Below are positions 1-10,800 of a stretch of 64,000 nt of DNA, one piece after another. The position numbers were made by a program, and so were the translations under genes. Numbering within the stretch: position 1 is the stretch's first letter; each line of letters opens with the position of its first letter. Source of the DNA: Collybia mongolica (lineage: Eukaryota; Basidiomycota; Agaricomycetes; Agaricales; Clitocybaceae); the NCBI GenBank assembly GCA_013420905.1, contig JAAXNY010000004.1, positions 1,674,001 through 1,738,000 on the forward strand, in the 5' to 3' direction. Below the pieces are notes generated by a model, which was given only the letters and a program-made list of their open reading frames with translations, was not told the origin of the DNA and did not search any database.

Positions 1-476
1 GGTTTTTTTTTGCGTCCGAGTCCGGTATCTGACAAACGATCGGGCGACACGTGGGCACGCGAATCAAACTGAGACTTTTCGGCGGGTATGCCAAATGGAG
101 GGAATAGGGTGTCTGGGGGGTCAAATGTAACAATAAATTAAAATGAGTGAATGTGACGAGTGTGTTTTGCGAATCACGCAATACAGCTGATGATGATGGA
201 TGTGTCAAACACAGTACCATGAAAATGTAGGGTCTTAAATCCTACAATTTCATCAAGAGGCATCCTGAAACACGAATTCATGTGGCTGGGATACACCGTG
301 CCAACCGCCAGATCTGTAGTTCAATGGCCTGAGCGAAGCGCGTCACATTTTTTGGGGGTGAAATATTGAATATGTGAGGCGTGTCGCAGAAATGAAAAAA
401 AAAAAAAAAAAAACACAAGTGCAGTGGAATGGGAACGGTTGTTTTCAGATACAAAATGAATACGTATTGGCACCTC
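1..476. other. intergenic sequence at left edge
   Basis: No credible gene was found. The stretch lies downstream of the small secreted protein gene and probably holds its 3' UTR. It ends with an A-run near 394-412. Nothing else of note. Confidence 0.5.
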
Positions 477-953
477 TCAGCACTTGGCCACGAACTGGCC
501 CAGCTTGGTGTATGCGGGTTTGAACTGCGGGTTCGCGAGCACCGCCTGCGCGTAAAATCCCTATTAACGGCACGCAGAGTCATAGGAGGTAAAAAAGTGT
601 AAGTAAGGTGTAAGAGGGGGGGGGGGGGGGGGCAATACTCACGGCACACCCCGCGCCGGGGTTCGCGATCTGCCCATTGCGGTACGCGTCGATGCCGGAC
701 TTGATAACCTTTGCGCGAGCGCAGTCCGCGGTGTTGGACGATACCGGCGCGGGCACGCGGTTGAAAAAGTGGTTGATCTCCGTGACCTCGCTGGAGATCC
801 GGAGCGGGATGTTGCCGCATATCTGGGAGAGGACGTGGGGGGGTGAGTAGTCATTTGGGGGCGCGCGGGTAGGGAGGGGGTGCGTACACCTTGGGCGGCG
901 CTGACGGTGGCGGCAGCGAGGCAGAGGATGGGCACTAGGGTGGAGAAGCGCAT
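477..953 (-). CDS. small secreted cysteine-containing protein
   Basis: Three exons are read on the minus strand: 953-888, 822-643 and 560-477, giving 109 residues. Exon 1 encodes a clear signal peptide (MRFSTLVPILCLAAATVSA). The mature part starts near QGICGNIPLR and contains four cysteines, in ICGN, DCAR, GCAG and the last residue, enough for two disulphides. The donors GTACGC and GTGAGT and the acceptors CAG and TAG keep the frame, each intron being phase 0. I do not recognise the family. It is likely exported, and small secreted cysteine proteins in such fungi include effector-like proteins, but no function can be read from this sequence. The second intron carries a 17-base homopolymer. 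The exact first donor is my choice between two possibilities, because only this one joins the frame. Confidence 0.72.
616..632. repeat. 17-base G homopolymer in an intron
   Basis: An uninterrupted run of G on the plus strand, C on the transcribed sense. It lies inside the second intron of the small secreted protein gene, 11 bases downstream of the donor. Such runs vary in length and are also prone to sequencing error. Confidence 0.9.
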
Positions 954-1652
954 TGGTGGTGAGTTGGGTGGTGAAGAGGGCAGATATGGTCATCTTTTTA
1001 TACGATAACCAGACACGCGCCGAGAGTTACTGTCCATCTACTTTGCTGGACAGTAGGAGTTTCCTTGGGTGCACGGCCCCACGCACATGCACCAAGATCT
1101 TCCTTCTGCCACTGGTGTGGTTCCCCCGTGCCTGTTCCTGCGAATGCATCAAGTCAATGCGGAGGCAGATCGGTGGGCTCACGTATGGTTTGTCCGAATT
1201 CACAGTTCCTTGGGGGGCTTGTGTCTGGTTCAGGGATGCAGAGTCCCTTTTGCGCCTGATTTACTTTATCCAAATCTTGAGTGCAAGACTGGGATGCGAC
1301 ATTATACTTTCTGTTCCACGTCAAAGGAACCCCGGGTCTAGATGGTGCCGATTTCGATGCTTTTACTCTGACATGTTGGGAAGCTTTCCGGCAAGGGATC
1401 AGCAGAAACCAGACTCCTTGTATCATCAAATGCTCCATGGTTTGCGTGTTTTGTGGTGCAGAAGACGAGTGTTGGGTAGCCCGGATGTATCTGAAAGAGC
1501 AACAACACCTGAATAAAAATACTAGATAGGTTACAGATCGTCCTATAGACTGTGGCCGATTTAGTATACTAGCGGCACTGGGGGTACATCGTGTACAGAA
1601 GGACTCTGTGTGTGGTACATGTACAGACACGTATACAGAATACGGACGCGTA
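954..1652. other. intergenic region
   Basis: Between the start of the small secreted protein gene and the stop of the peroxin gene. Several open frames cross it on both strands, but none shows a plausible domain, splice structure or codon pattern. It should hold the promoter of the secreted protein gene and the 3' UTR of the peroxin gene. Confidence 0.5.
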
Positions 1653-3200
1653 TCACGGTACGGGTGTCGCAGGCTTTGACAGCGCGCGCCGGAGACGCTG
1701 CCGCAGCGGGCTCTCCTCCTCTGCCGGCTTGACGGTAGTCGTCCCATTCACGGTGACACTGTCCACGGCGCGCGCCGGGGATGTGTGGTCCTTGTCCGTG
1801 TCTGCGGCTGGGGAAGTGGGTGATTTTGGGCCTGGGGTCGTCGGTGTGTGATAAGGAGGGAGATGCGCGTCCGTGTGGTGCTGGGGCCGTTCGATACCGA
1901 TTTCGCCGTCCCCAACGACCTCGACGGTCTCGCTGACGACGGCAACGCGTGTCCACCTACGGTGGCGTGTGTACTGCAGAGGATTAGTACTCCAGCAGAG
2001 AGGAGGGGAAAAGAAAAAAAAACACACCTTGCCCATGCCGCCCTTGCAGCTAAGACCCTCCCACTTGTTGTCACCATAAACCCAGCCGTCTGCGTCGGTG
2101 GTCAGGGCGTTTTCCTCTTCGGGGGTGTCGGGGGCAGCGTCGGACGACGGGGAATCGGCGTCAAGACCGGAACCGAGGACGCCCGACTCGCGCATCTTTC
2201 CGGCAGCCTTGAAGAGGCGGCTGCCGTTCTGTGAGACGTCGTCGCGCGGAGAAGGGAGGGGCCGCTCTACGCGGGTGGGGGCACCGGCGCCGTCCTTGCG
2301 GACGAGGACGCGCCACTCGGGCTCCTCCCAGGCCCAGGTGGCGGTGCGCTTGATGCGGCCGGGGCCAGAGGGGTTGGGGAGGAAGACGGAGGTGGGCTCG
2401 GGAAGGGCAAAAGTGGTGGGCGGGGAGAGGGGGTGGTGTGCGGCGGAGGACCAGGAGGGGCGTTCGGCGGGGAGGAGGGCGGCGGTCCAATCGAGGCCCA
2501 TCCACCAGCGCTGGTTCTCGTAGAGGGTGAAGAGGAAGCGGAGGGAGGGGACGGGTGCGGGGGAGGTGGGGAGGGGCTGGTGGGAGAGGGGGCGGACGGG
2601 GAGGGGACGGCCGGTGAGGAGGGAGGCGAGATGTGCGAAAGAGAGACGGACCCATGCGGAGCGGTGAATGGTGGACAGGAGGAGAATGGAGGGCGGGGAG
2701 CGGGCGGTGAGGACGAGAGTGCCGGTGATGGCGAGCAGGACGGGTAGGGGGACGAGGCGGGGCAGCAGGAGGTAGGGGACGTAGGCGAGGGCGACGACAC
2801 GGGCGAGGGTGTGGAGTGGGACGGACGGTAGCGAGGGGAGCGATGGGAGAAGTGCCTGGATGGCGATGAGGTCGGCGACGGCAGCTTGGAGGGAAGTCTC
2901 AGTGGTGGGCGGGGGGGGAGTGGGTCGAGAACGGCGACGTTGGAGCAGCGGGATGGCGAGCAGACAGACAAGGGGGAGCAGGTAGCGCAGCACGGGCTCA
3001 GCGAAGAGACAGACAGCCCACCAGGCAGCGACGACGAGCAGAGCGTCGTGCCATGACCGGCGCCAGCTGAGAGCGTGGGCTGCGCGGGCGAGAAGACTGA
3101 GATGAGGAGCGAGCTGGACGAGGACGACGGTGAGCGGATGGGGAACGCTGTTGACAAAATCGAGCAGAGAGGAGTCGGCCATCATCATAGAGGGAAGCAT
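1653..3200 (-). CDS. Pex23/Pex30-type peroxisomal membrane peroxin with DysF domains
   Basis: Two exons (3200-2028 and 1973-1653, a 54-nt intron with donor GTGTGT and acceptor CAG, phase 0) give about 497 residues. The N-terminal quarter has hydrophobic stretches (WHDALLVVAAWWAVCLFAEP, then LLPLVCLLAIPLL). A DysF-N motif follows (LYENQRWWMGLDW) and a DysF-C motif (DADGWVYGDNKWEG then YTRHRRWTR) spans the splice. This order is that of the Pex23/Pex24/Pex30 family, ER and peroxisome membrane proteins that control peroxisome number and size. The tail after the DysF domain is low-complexity and polar. I chose the start MLPSMMMADSSLLDF because the next upstream ATG overlaps the ATG of the divergent GPI18 gene; MMMADSS a few codons later is possible. 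Which paralogue (Pex23, 30, 31, 32) it is cannot be decided here. Confidence 0.85.
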   Translation of the reverse strand: MLPSMMMADSSLLDFVNSVPHPLTVVLVQLAPHLSLLARAAHALSWRRSWHDALLVVAAWWAVCLFAEPVLRYLLPLVCLLAIPLLQRRRSRPTPPPPTTETSLQAAVADLIAIQALLPSLPSLPSVPLHTLARVVALAYVPYLLLPRLVPLPVLLAITGTLVLTARSPPSILLLSTIHRSAWVRLSFAHLASLLTGRPLPVRPLSHQPLPTSPAPVPSLRFLFTLYENQRWWMGLDWTAALLPAERPSWSSAAHHPLSPPTTFALPEPTSVFLPNPSGPGRIKRTATWAWEEPEWRVLVRKDGAGAPTRVERPLPSPRDDVSQNGSRLFKAAGKMRESGVLGSGLDADSPSSDAAPDTPEEENALTTDADGWVYGDNKWEGLSCKGGMGKVCFFFFSPPLCWSTNPLQYTRHRRWTRVAVVSETVEVVGDGEIGIERPQHHTDAHLPPYHTPTTPGPKSPTSPAADTDKDHTSPARAVDSVTVNGTTTVKPAEEESPLRQRLRRALSKPATPVP

Positions 3201-3222
3201 AGTCGAGTCTGGTCCCGTGACC

Positions 3223-4557
3223 ATGCTCCGTCTCGTCGTCCTCTCCCGCCTGCTCACCGTCCTCCTCCTCCACCTCGCTGCTCGTCTCCTCCCTCTCTTC
3301 GACGCCGCACCCCGTCTCGTCCACGTCTCTCCATCCATCCGCCCTCTCCTCCGCTGGGACTCCTTTCACTTTCTCCACATCGCCCGCCATGGCTACTCCT
3401 ATGAGAACCAGTGGGCCTTCTTCCCCGCCGCACCCTTTCTCATGCGTGCAGTCTCCGCCCTCCTCTCTGCCGTCCCTGGTCTGCCCTCTCGTCCCGACCT
3501 CCTTCTCTCCGGGGCTCTCCTCGCCGCTGCGTGCGACGGCACCCACACCCTCTATCAGCTCTCTGTCCACCACCTCGGCAACACCAACCTCGCCCTCCTC
3601 GCCGCCCTCCTCTCCCTCATCCCCTCCAGCCCCGCCACCCTCCACTTCACCCCCTATGCTGAGCCCTTCTTCACTTTTCTGTCCTACAAGGGTGTGTCTT
3701 CTCAGCCAGAACCAATATGCCATCGCTAACCAGCAGCCTTACTAGGCATGCTCTACTGTGCCAGGCAGTCCTGGGTAAAAGCAGCCGTGGCTTTTGCCCT
3801 CGCTGCCGCGTTCCGCTCCAACGGTGTCTTTCTCAGTGGCTTTATCCTCTGGGGCCTCGTCGTCCAACCGTTCCTTGACGCGAAACCTGTATGTTCTCCT
3901 CCCCCAGCGTCCGACCTTTGCGTCCATACTGAACCCCGCCCCACACAGGTATCACCACTGAAGACGATCTACGCTCTCTTCCTTACAGCCTTTGTCTTCC
4001 TCCCCTTTGCAGCTCACAACTACGCCGCCTACCGCGCGTTCTGCGCCTCCACCACCCCCCACACACCCCGTCCCCAGTGGTGCACGGCTTCCCCCCTCCC
4101 ACTCATCTACACACACGTCCAAGCGGCGTACTGGGGCGTCGGTCTCTTCCGTTACTGGACCCCCGCCCAGATCCCCAACTTCATCATCGCCGCCCCGCCT
4201 CTTGCCCTCCTCACCACCTGGGCCGCCTGCCACATCTACGCCAGCGCATGGCCGAGCCTTCTCAATGCTTTGTCCGGCCGCGCCCCCGAGAAAACTATCC
4301 CAACAGTAGACACGCCGTTCCTCTCCCCCACTCTCACCCCACACGCGATTCACGCCCTCGTCCTCGTCGCCACTCTCCTCTTCGCCTCCCACACCCAGAT
4401 CGCCCTCCGCCTCGCCGCCAGCATGCCTGCCACCTACTGGGCTGCTGCCTGGCTCGTCCTCAAGTTCCCCACCTGGGGCCGGGCGTGGGTGGCATGGAGC
4501 GTTGCCTGGGGGTGGACCAGCGTCGTCCTGTGGGCCGCAGGGTTGCCGCCTGCTTAA
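3223..4557 (+). CDS. GPI18: GPI mannosyltransferase 2 (PIG-V / Gpi18)
   Basis: Three exons (3223-3691, 3746-3888, 3949-4557) give 406 residues, close to the usual length of this family. The enzyme adds the second mannose to the GPI precursor in the ER lumen, using dolichol-phosphate mannose. The sequence shows a first membrane helix (LVVLSRLLTVLLLHLAARLL) and then the family hallmark FHFLHIARHGYSYENQWAFFP. Many Leu/Ala-rich helices follow, including LALLTTWAACHIYASAWPS and a C-terminal helix pair. Intron 1 is 54 nt (phase 1) and intron 2 is 60 nt and in frame, with donor GTATGT and acceptor CACAG. The start is the first ATG of the frame and precedes the helix directly. Its 5' end almost touches the divergent peroxin gene. 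Confidence 0.88.
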
Positions 4558-4811
4558 GGCCGTCGGAACCAGCATAACTCGTCCGTCATGATCCAATGTT
4601 TAGCATTATATATCGACAACTGCGTTACAAGGTGTGGTAGACTAGGATACGTATGCAATGGTAATAACAACAACAGAGTCACGGGAAATCTTACACAACA
4701 GGTCCTAGTAGCCATCGGGGGTATACGTTGTAGTTATGTCCCTAAGAAGAAAAAGGTGGAATATGAAAGTAAATCAAAACAAAACAAAAAAAAATCCATC
4801 AGTGTCTGTGA

Positions 4812-7800
4812 TTATGATGATGACGATGTGGGTGCATCGGGAGTAGCGTCGTCAACCTGGGAAAATGAGAAAATGGTCAACGCATCATTAATGAAACTGG
4901 TGTGCGGCGAACCCACCGTTTTGGAGTTGTCCACTGGGGCTGTAGTAGCCTTGGCTGGCGCGGGTGCCGACTCGGCTGCTGGGGCAGGAGGAGGAGGCGA
5001 CTCCGTCTTCTTTGGCTTGGCTGCACTCTGCGGCATGTCCTCGGCCGGTTTCCCACTTCCCTGTGCCGGTGCGTCAGCCGTAGGCTTACTCTCGGCTGGC
5101 TTCCCAGACGACGACGCAGGCGCCGTAGACTCCGCCTTGCCCGTCCCAGCAGTCGATCCCGCGCTGGACGCCGTCGTCGTCGTCCCATTCTTTAGCTCCT
5201 GCGCCTTGGCCTTGAGCGCCGCGAGCCCGAGCACAAGGTCGTACGACGTCGGTACGGCCTTTTGCTCGATCTTGAGCCACGGGACCTGATACCCTCCTGG
5301 GCCACCCACACGGATCGTCGACGCCGCGGAGACGTCCAGGATCCCGAACGGGATAATATCGAGCGAGGGGATCGCGCCCTGCGTGAGCAGCACATTCGGG
5401 AACGGCCCCGAATTCACAGTCTGCCCGGCCGGTACGACAAAGTTGGGAAAGGCATGCCCGAACTGAGCCCAGGTGGTCCCGAAGAGCGTCCCGTCGGACT
5501 GTACGAACTCGAGCACGAGGTCGGTATCGAGCGGGTTGTGGACCTAGAAGTTGGTGGATGGGTGAGAAGGGGGGGGCAAAGGAGGTTATAGGAGGTTAGC
5601 TCTTACATCAAAGTCGATGGTGACGAGATTGTCGACTAGCGTATCGAGTGTGATTATGACGTGGATGTGCGTGATGAAGTCCGGGTGGTTGAGCCCTTCA
5701 AAGAAGCACAAGTCAGCGTGGATGGACTCCCCCGCTCTTGGTAAGAAACATGCGTACCTTCAAGGCTGGTGCCTATCTGGAGATTTGCCAAACCCGGGCT
5801 TAGCGACCCGAATGGGCTGCTTTGTTGATCGCCGTGGATCGTCACAGGCAAGGTGTTTCCGGTTTGAATAAACTCGGTTAGGAAACCCTACGATCCACTT
5901 TAGAGAGTTTTTTTTTTTTACGTCAGTCACACAAGATACGTACCTGCGCAACGGTGTCATTCGCATCGTCGGGTTGATAGTGGAATTCGGTGGCGATAGG
6001 GTTGTTGCCCGGCTTGAGATTGAAGGGCTACAGCGAATTTGTCGGTATGAGTAACCTGGAGCTTGGAAGTGGAAACTCACATCAATAGCAGCACGTCCGA
6101 TCTTGACACCGTTGAACAGGACAGGAAGTGAGATATCAACAGTGTCGAGCGAGATGTTGGACGGATTCTGGAGCGTCGTTGTGACAGGCGCGACGACGAA
6201 TTCGCTTCCCCCGACCCCTCCGCTTCCTGTCACTGACACATTGCTCAATATTGCGGTGTGACCGAAGGAGTTTATGCCTGAGATGGAAACAAAACAATTC
6301 GTATGTGTATTCTATCATAAAATGAATTGATCTTACCCTTCAAGGTGGACGGTACGTTGAAAGGAATTCCAGTGATTGGCACATTTCCGATAGTTGTCTT
6401 GGCTGTCACATCGGCAGTTCCTTTCAGGTCCAGAGCCAGGTCAGCCGTCAGAGTCACTCCAGCAAACATCTGCGCGAACGCAGCATTGTTGAGAGACTTT
6501 AGAGGTTGGTCGTGGAATGAGATGACTAGATCGGCCGTGTTGCCTGTCGAAACTCCTCCAACCGCCGGCACTTTGGGTAAAACAACCTGAAGGATAAGAT
6601 GAATATTGCGTTTGGAAATTGACATGCCTTACTCACTTGCGCAATATCCACACCATGAGAGGCGAGAATAAGGGTCTCGCCGGCTTCTACGACTTGTAAA
6701 GAGAAGCCGAAAGGATTCTTGTATGTTGCCAAGGTGTTTTCAGAGGTAGTTGGCGGCGCGAATGCCTGATCTGGGGTCTCCAAAGTCACACTCAAGTCAT
6801 TTATCGAGATGGATTGTATGACCTGTGCATCAGATGAGTTCATTGTTGGCTAGTTCTCACTGCGAAACAACTCACATCGAACTTTTGACCAGGAAGGATT
6901 ACCTCGAGTGAGAGTGTTTTGAATGCTGTACTCAACCAAGAAACTGGTTGACTAGATCCAGAAGGTTGGACAGAATTCCCTTTCGTTATCAGAGTCGTAT
7001 TCTCGCCAGCCAAGAATTTCGAGAACAGAATGCCAAGATTCTCAAGATCATGCCCACTTTGGGGCTGGATGCGGCCTGAAAGATGCGTCTTTGTTGCTCC
7101 ATTGGCAGCGAGGAAAAGGTTGTTTCCAGAAAGGGCTGAACATATCTTCTTTAAAAAGGGTAGAAGGTAAAGTGCAAGCAACTCACGGCCAACGAGAGTA
7201 TCCATGAAGAACACATTAAACGCCACAGTGCCAAGATCGATGCCGAGCTCTATAAACTGATCAGCGTCAATCATACCAAGTCAAACAATTCACGAACGGG
7301 CAGGAGAGGGGATCAAAGCGTCGGTTTCAATATGAATACCGCCAGCTGGGTCATCCGATGGCAACTGGAAGTTGCTTATCGTGACACCCGGAAGCCCATT
7401 GAAAGCCTTGAAGGTCACGACTTTGCTCAGAGATACGTGGTCGAATATTGTCCCCAACGCTGATAAACGAAGACTTGGGGTAGAAATTGTCCACTCGAAA
7501 CTGGGATTATGCAGCAAAAAGGTGGCGAACTCGGTAAACCTTGTGTAAAAGAATGAGATATTACCACACGGCATTAATGTTAATTCCACATACTCGGGCA
7601 TGTGGGTTATAGTGAAATGTGCTTTCGTTCGATAGTCGGGTACTCCGATATTGGCGGCGGCACACACTAGAAATACTTGTAAGATACAAAAATAAGTAGG
7701 GTCAATACAATACTCACGAGGTGGAAGAGAAATATGACCTATGTTCTTGCCCTTCCACGCGACGCTGATGCACTTATTATATTAATTAACTTGTTCATGG

Positions 7801-10800
7801 AATCAGCTAACTCACTTGAGAGGCTCTAAGAAAGTGATAGAGGCATCGAGTGGCCCAATATTTGTTAGGGAACCCGCAAGAGAGAGATCAAACCCTTCAT
7901 CAGTAATGTTCCTGAACCTGTGGTCAGACAGAGGTGACGTTCAAAGAATATAAGCCAAAACAAACGTTATGTTGGCTTCGGTAAATTTCAGTACCGAACC
8001 ATCAACAAGATGTTGAGATACGGGGCCAGCCACTGCACCGATGAGGAAAAGCACAGTTCGATCAATCTGATTTCAGGTCAGTTATCAAGCAGTCGTCAGC
8101 GGTATAGATCTTACCTTTGCAGGAATGCTCCTTTGATCGAAGGACAGATCCGTGGAAACTGTTTTAAAAGGTACACCAAGGTTTGGGTTGATATTTATAT
8201 TTCGACTCACAATCATCCAATTTTACTGAAGTCTCAACCGCCAGATCAACCTTGAGACCTGCCAATGACTTCAAAATAGCACCCGCTGCGTCAAATTGTT
8301 GCCCACTAGAGTAGACTTAGCCTGATACCTGTCACCGAGATGCAGGACATACCTGACACAGGTAGGAGCTTTAGTATCAACGGTTGTGGTCACCTAGAAT
8401 ATGCTCCGTGGTATCATCGTGTAACATAAACAGAATGGAAACTCACAGGGGGGTGAAAGTCAGGATTATCAATCAAGAATTGGAAAAGTTGTGTCAATGG
8501 ACCGAGACTGACTCCATTTTGTTGGGACGTGATGGTGAGAAGTTGGATGATCGATAATGGTTGAAGATTGAATTGCAGAGGCAGTTGTGGCGACGTAATT
8601 GAAGAATGGCCTCCCGCGTGAATAGGATGAGAGGACATATCAACGTTATTGATCTTGCCTAAAACGATGCCATGGAAAGTCGCCGTGGCGCCAACCTTGA
8701 GTAGATTGATGCTTGCGGTGAAAGGATTGGCGAGAACGAACGAAGTGGAAGCTACTCCGGTCTTTACTATGTCAAGTGGGAATGTTAGAGCCGCACTCTT
8801 GATAAGAGTTTGATGCAAGGCGGGAATTTTGACAGGTGATAGCCTGATTTGGGAAAGGGCAGACTTCAAAGATTCCACAGATGTAGATCCAGAAGTTCCG
8901 ATAATTGTTGTATCAACGTCGATTCCTTGGAGGAAGTTTTGCAATAGAGTGCGACCAGCTGCAACGGCACCCCCCCTGGGAGAAAAGTGTACGTCTATAT
9001 TATAAGGTAAGACCTTACGACTACGTATGATAGACGTCGTTACTTACCGATCGGATAACTTCCGTTGCCCGGTTTGATGACCAGATCGCTCTAAAAACCA
9101 TGTTAACTGCATTCGATTGAATCGAGCTAGTTGGGTACGGACAATGTCAGCTGTTCCAAGAGTTTGACCTCTGTCAAACAAACGGGTTATGCCATGCATC
9201 TCGGAAAGAAAAATAGCAGAGACTTACTGGAACTGCAACGAAAACGAGACGTCGCCAGCGCCTGATGATGGAGCACATGAGGAGTGAAGAAAAGAAAAGC
9301 CTCAGGGGACAGACCTATTGTAAGGTTGCTAGGTAAAGAATGTTAAATTTTGTTATTAATGACTGGTAGAGGAGTTACCTTGGATTGAAAAGAGCGCTGT
9401 CCACTTTGATGAGGAGGGAATCCGGAAATCCATGGTTAACATCCAAGTTGCTAACAGTAACGGGTCTAGCATTCAGTCCCTGAAGGCCCTCTATTGATGA
9501 ATCCACCGAGAAGTCAATACCCTTGAGAGACAATAGGCCGACTGCCGTCTTCGCGTCTGCGTTTGCTGAACCAGAGAGGTGGAGCGTTTGTGTCCTTCCT
9601 ACTGTCGTTGCAGCAACAAATTTGTTGAACAAGGAATGCTGGTTGTCAAATACGGCGAAGGGGATGTTAGCGAAAGTAAGGTGTATGATCCGGTTCTTAA
9701 CGTCTGTGATACTGGGAGCCCTGGGGAGTGCCAGCTGAGCAAAAGATGTGCCTTCAAATCCTATGGTAAGAGTCTGCTCCAGTGCTGAAATATCCAAAGG
9801 GAAGCCAAACGGTAGGGTAAACGCTGCATCAGTAGATTTGCTACTCGTGGAAGGATGATACGCGGTGCCATCAGTGAATAATAGTTGCAGCTGATTTAGG
9901 TTGATAGTTTTGATAATATTGAGACGACCACGATTGGGTAGGACCGTTGACACACTGAGAGCTTTAATCCCTTCGTTGAGCCATGTCACCTAATGATCAT
10001 AAGCGTCTGCTGCATAGGCTATTCATATTTTTGGTAGCATACGTCTTTTGGTCCCGCACTCGCACCACGGACGACGACGTTACTATCTTTTCCTTGGACA
10101 AAGTTATTGAAAATGTCAGAAACGGTCGAGAGGCCCTTTGCAGATGTCTGCGGAATGAGTCTCCCAACCAAAGATAGGTCGGATGTGGAGCCAGGCTCTA
10201 GGGACACTTTTCCAGAACTCGATACCGGGGCAATCATTATGTCGTCTACAAATGTTTCGAAACCCAGCGAACTGAGTTCAATTCCGACTTGCGACGGCTG
10301 AGTGAAGTTGGTGATTATCTAAGGCAAGGCAATAAAATGAAAGCCCGTACATTTGCTGTACTTGCATCGAGAGTAAGGTGGATGCCACCAGCTGGATCGT
10401 TTGATGGCAAGTCAAAAGTCTTGATCTTGACGCCGTTCTTCAGACCATTGAAACCTTTTAGAGTCACCTTCTTGGACGTAAGGCTGACGCCAGGGACCTT
10501 GATTCCTATGATGATAAATTAGCTCTGGTAAGAGGGGCTGCGCAGGAAACATATTGGTTTACCAAGGGCGGACACTGAATCATAGGGAGTAAATGAGAGA
10601 CGTGATATTGACTCCTAGCCTGTTTATTTACCTGTCAAGTTTTCACCCGAAATCTCCCAATCAAACGACTCTTGTGTTAATAGAGCCTGTGAAGAAACCA
10701 TCAAGACAAATCTAGGAATTTGGTAAATGAACGAACCTTCGTAAATTCTGTTAGGTGGGCAACATCGCCGACTTGGAACGCTGATTCCACGTCGATTGCG

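Noticed and set aside
953..1516. 187-codon plus-strand frame
   Set aside because: It starts opposite the signal peptide exon, has no domain-like or splice pattern, and its composition is not coding-like.
3201..3224. upstream start (MVTGPDSTM) for the peroxin gene
   Set aside because: It would overlap the ATG of GPI18 and adds residues not expected before the ADSSLLDFVNS start.
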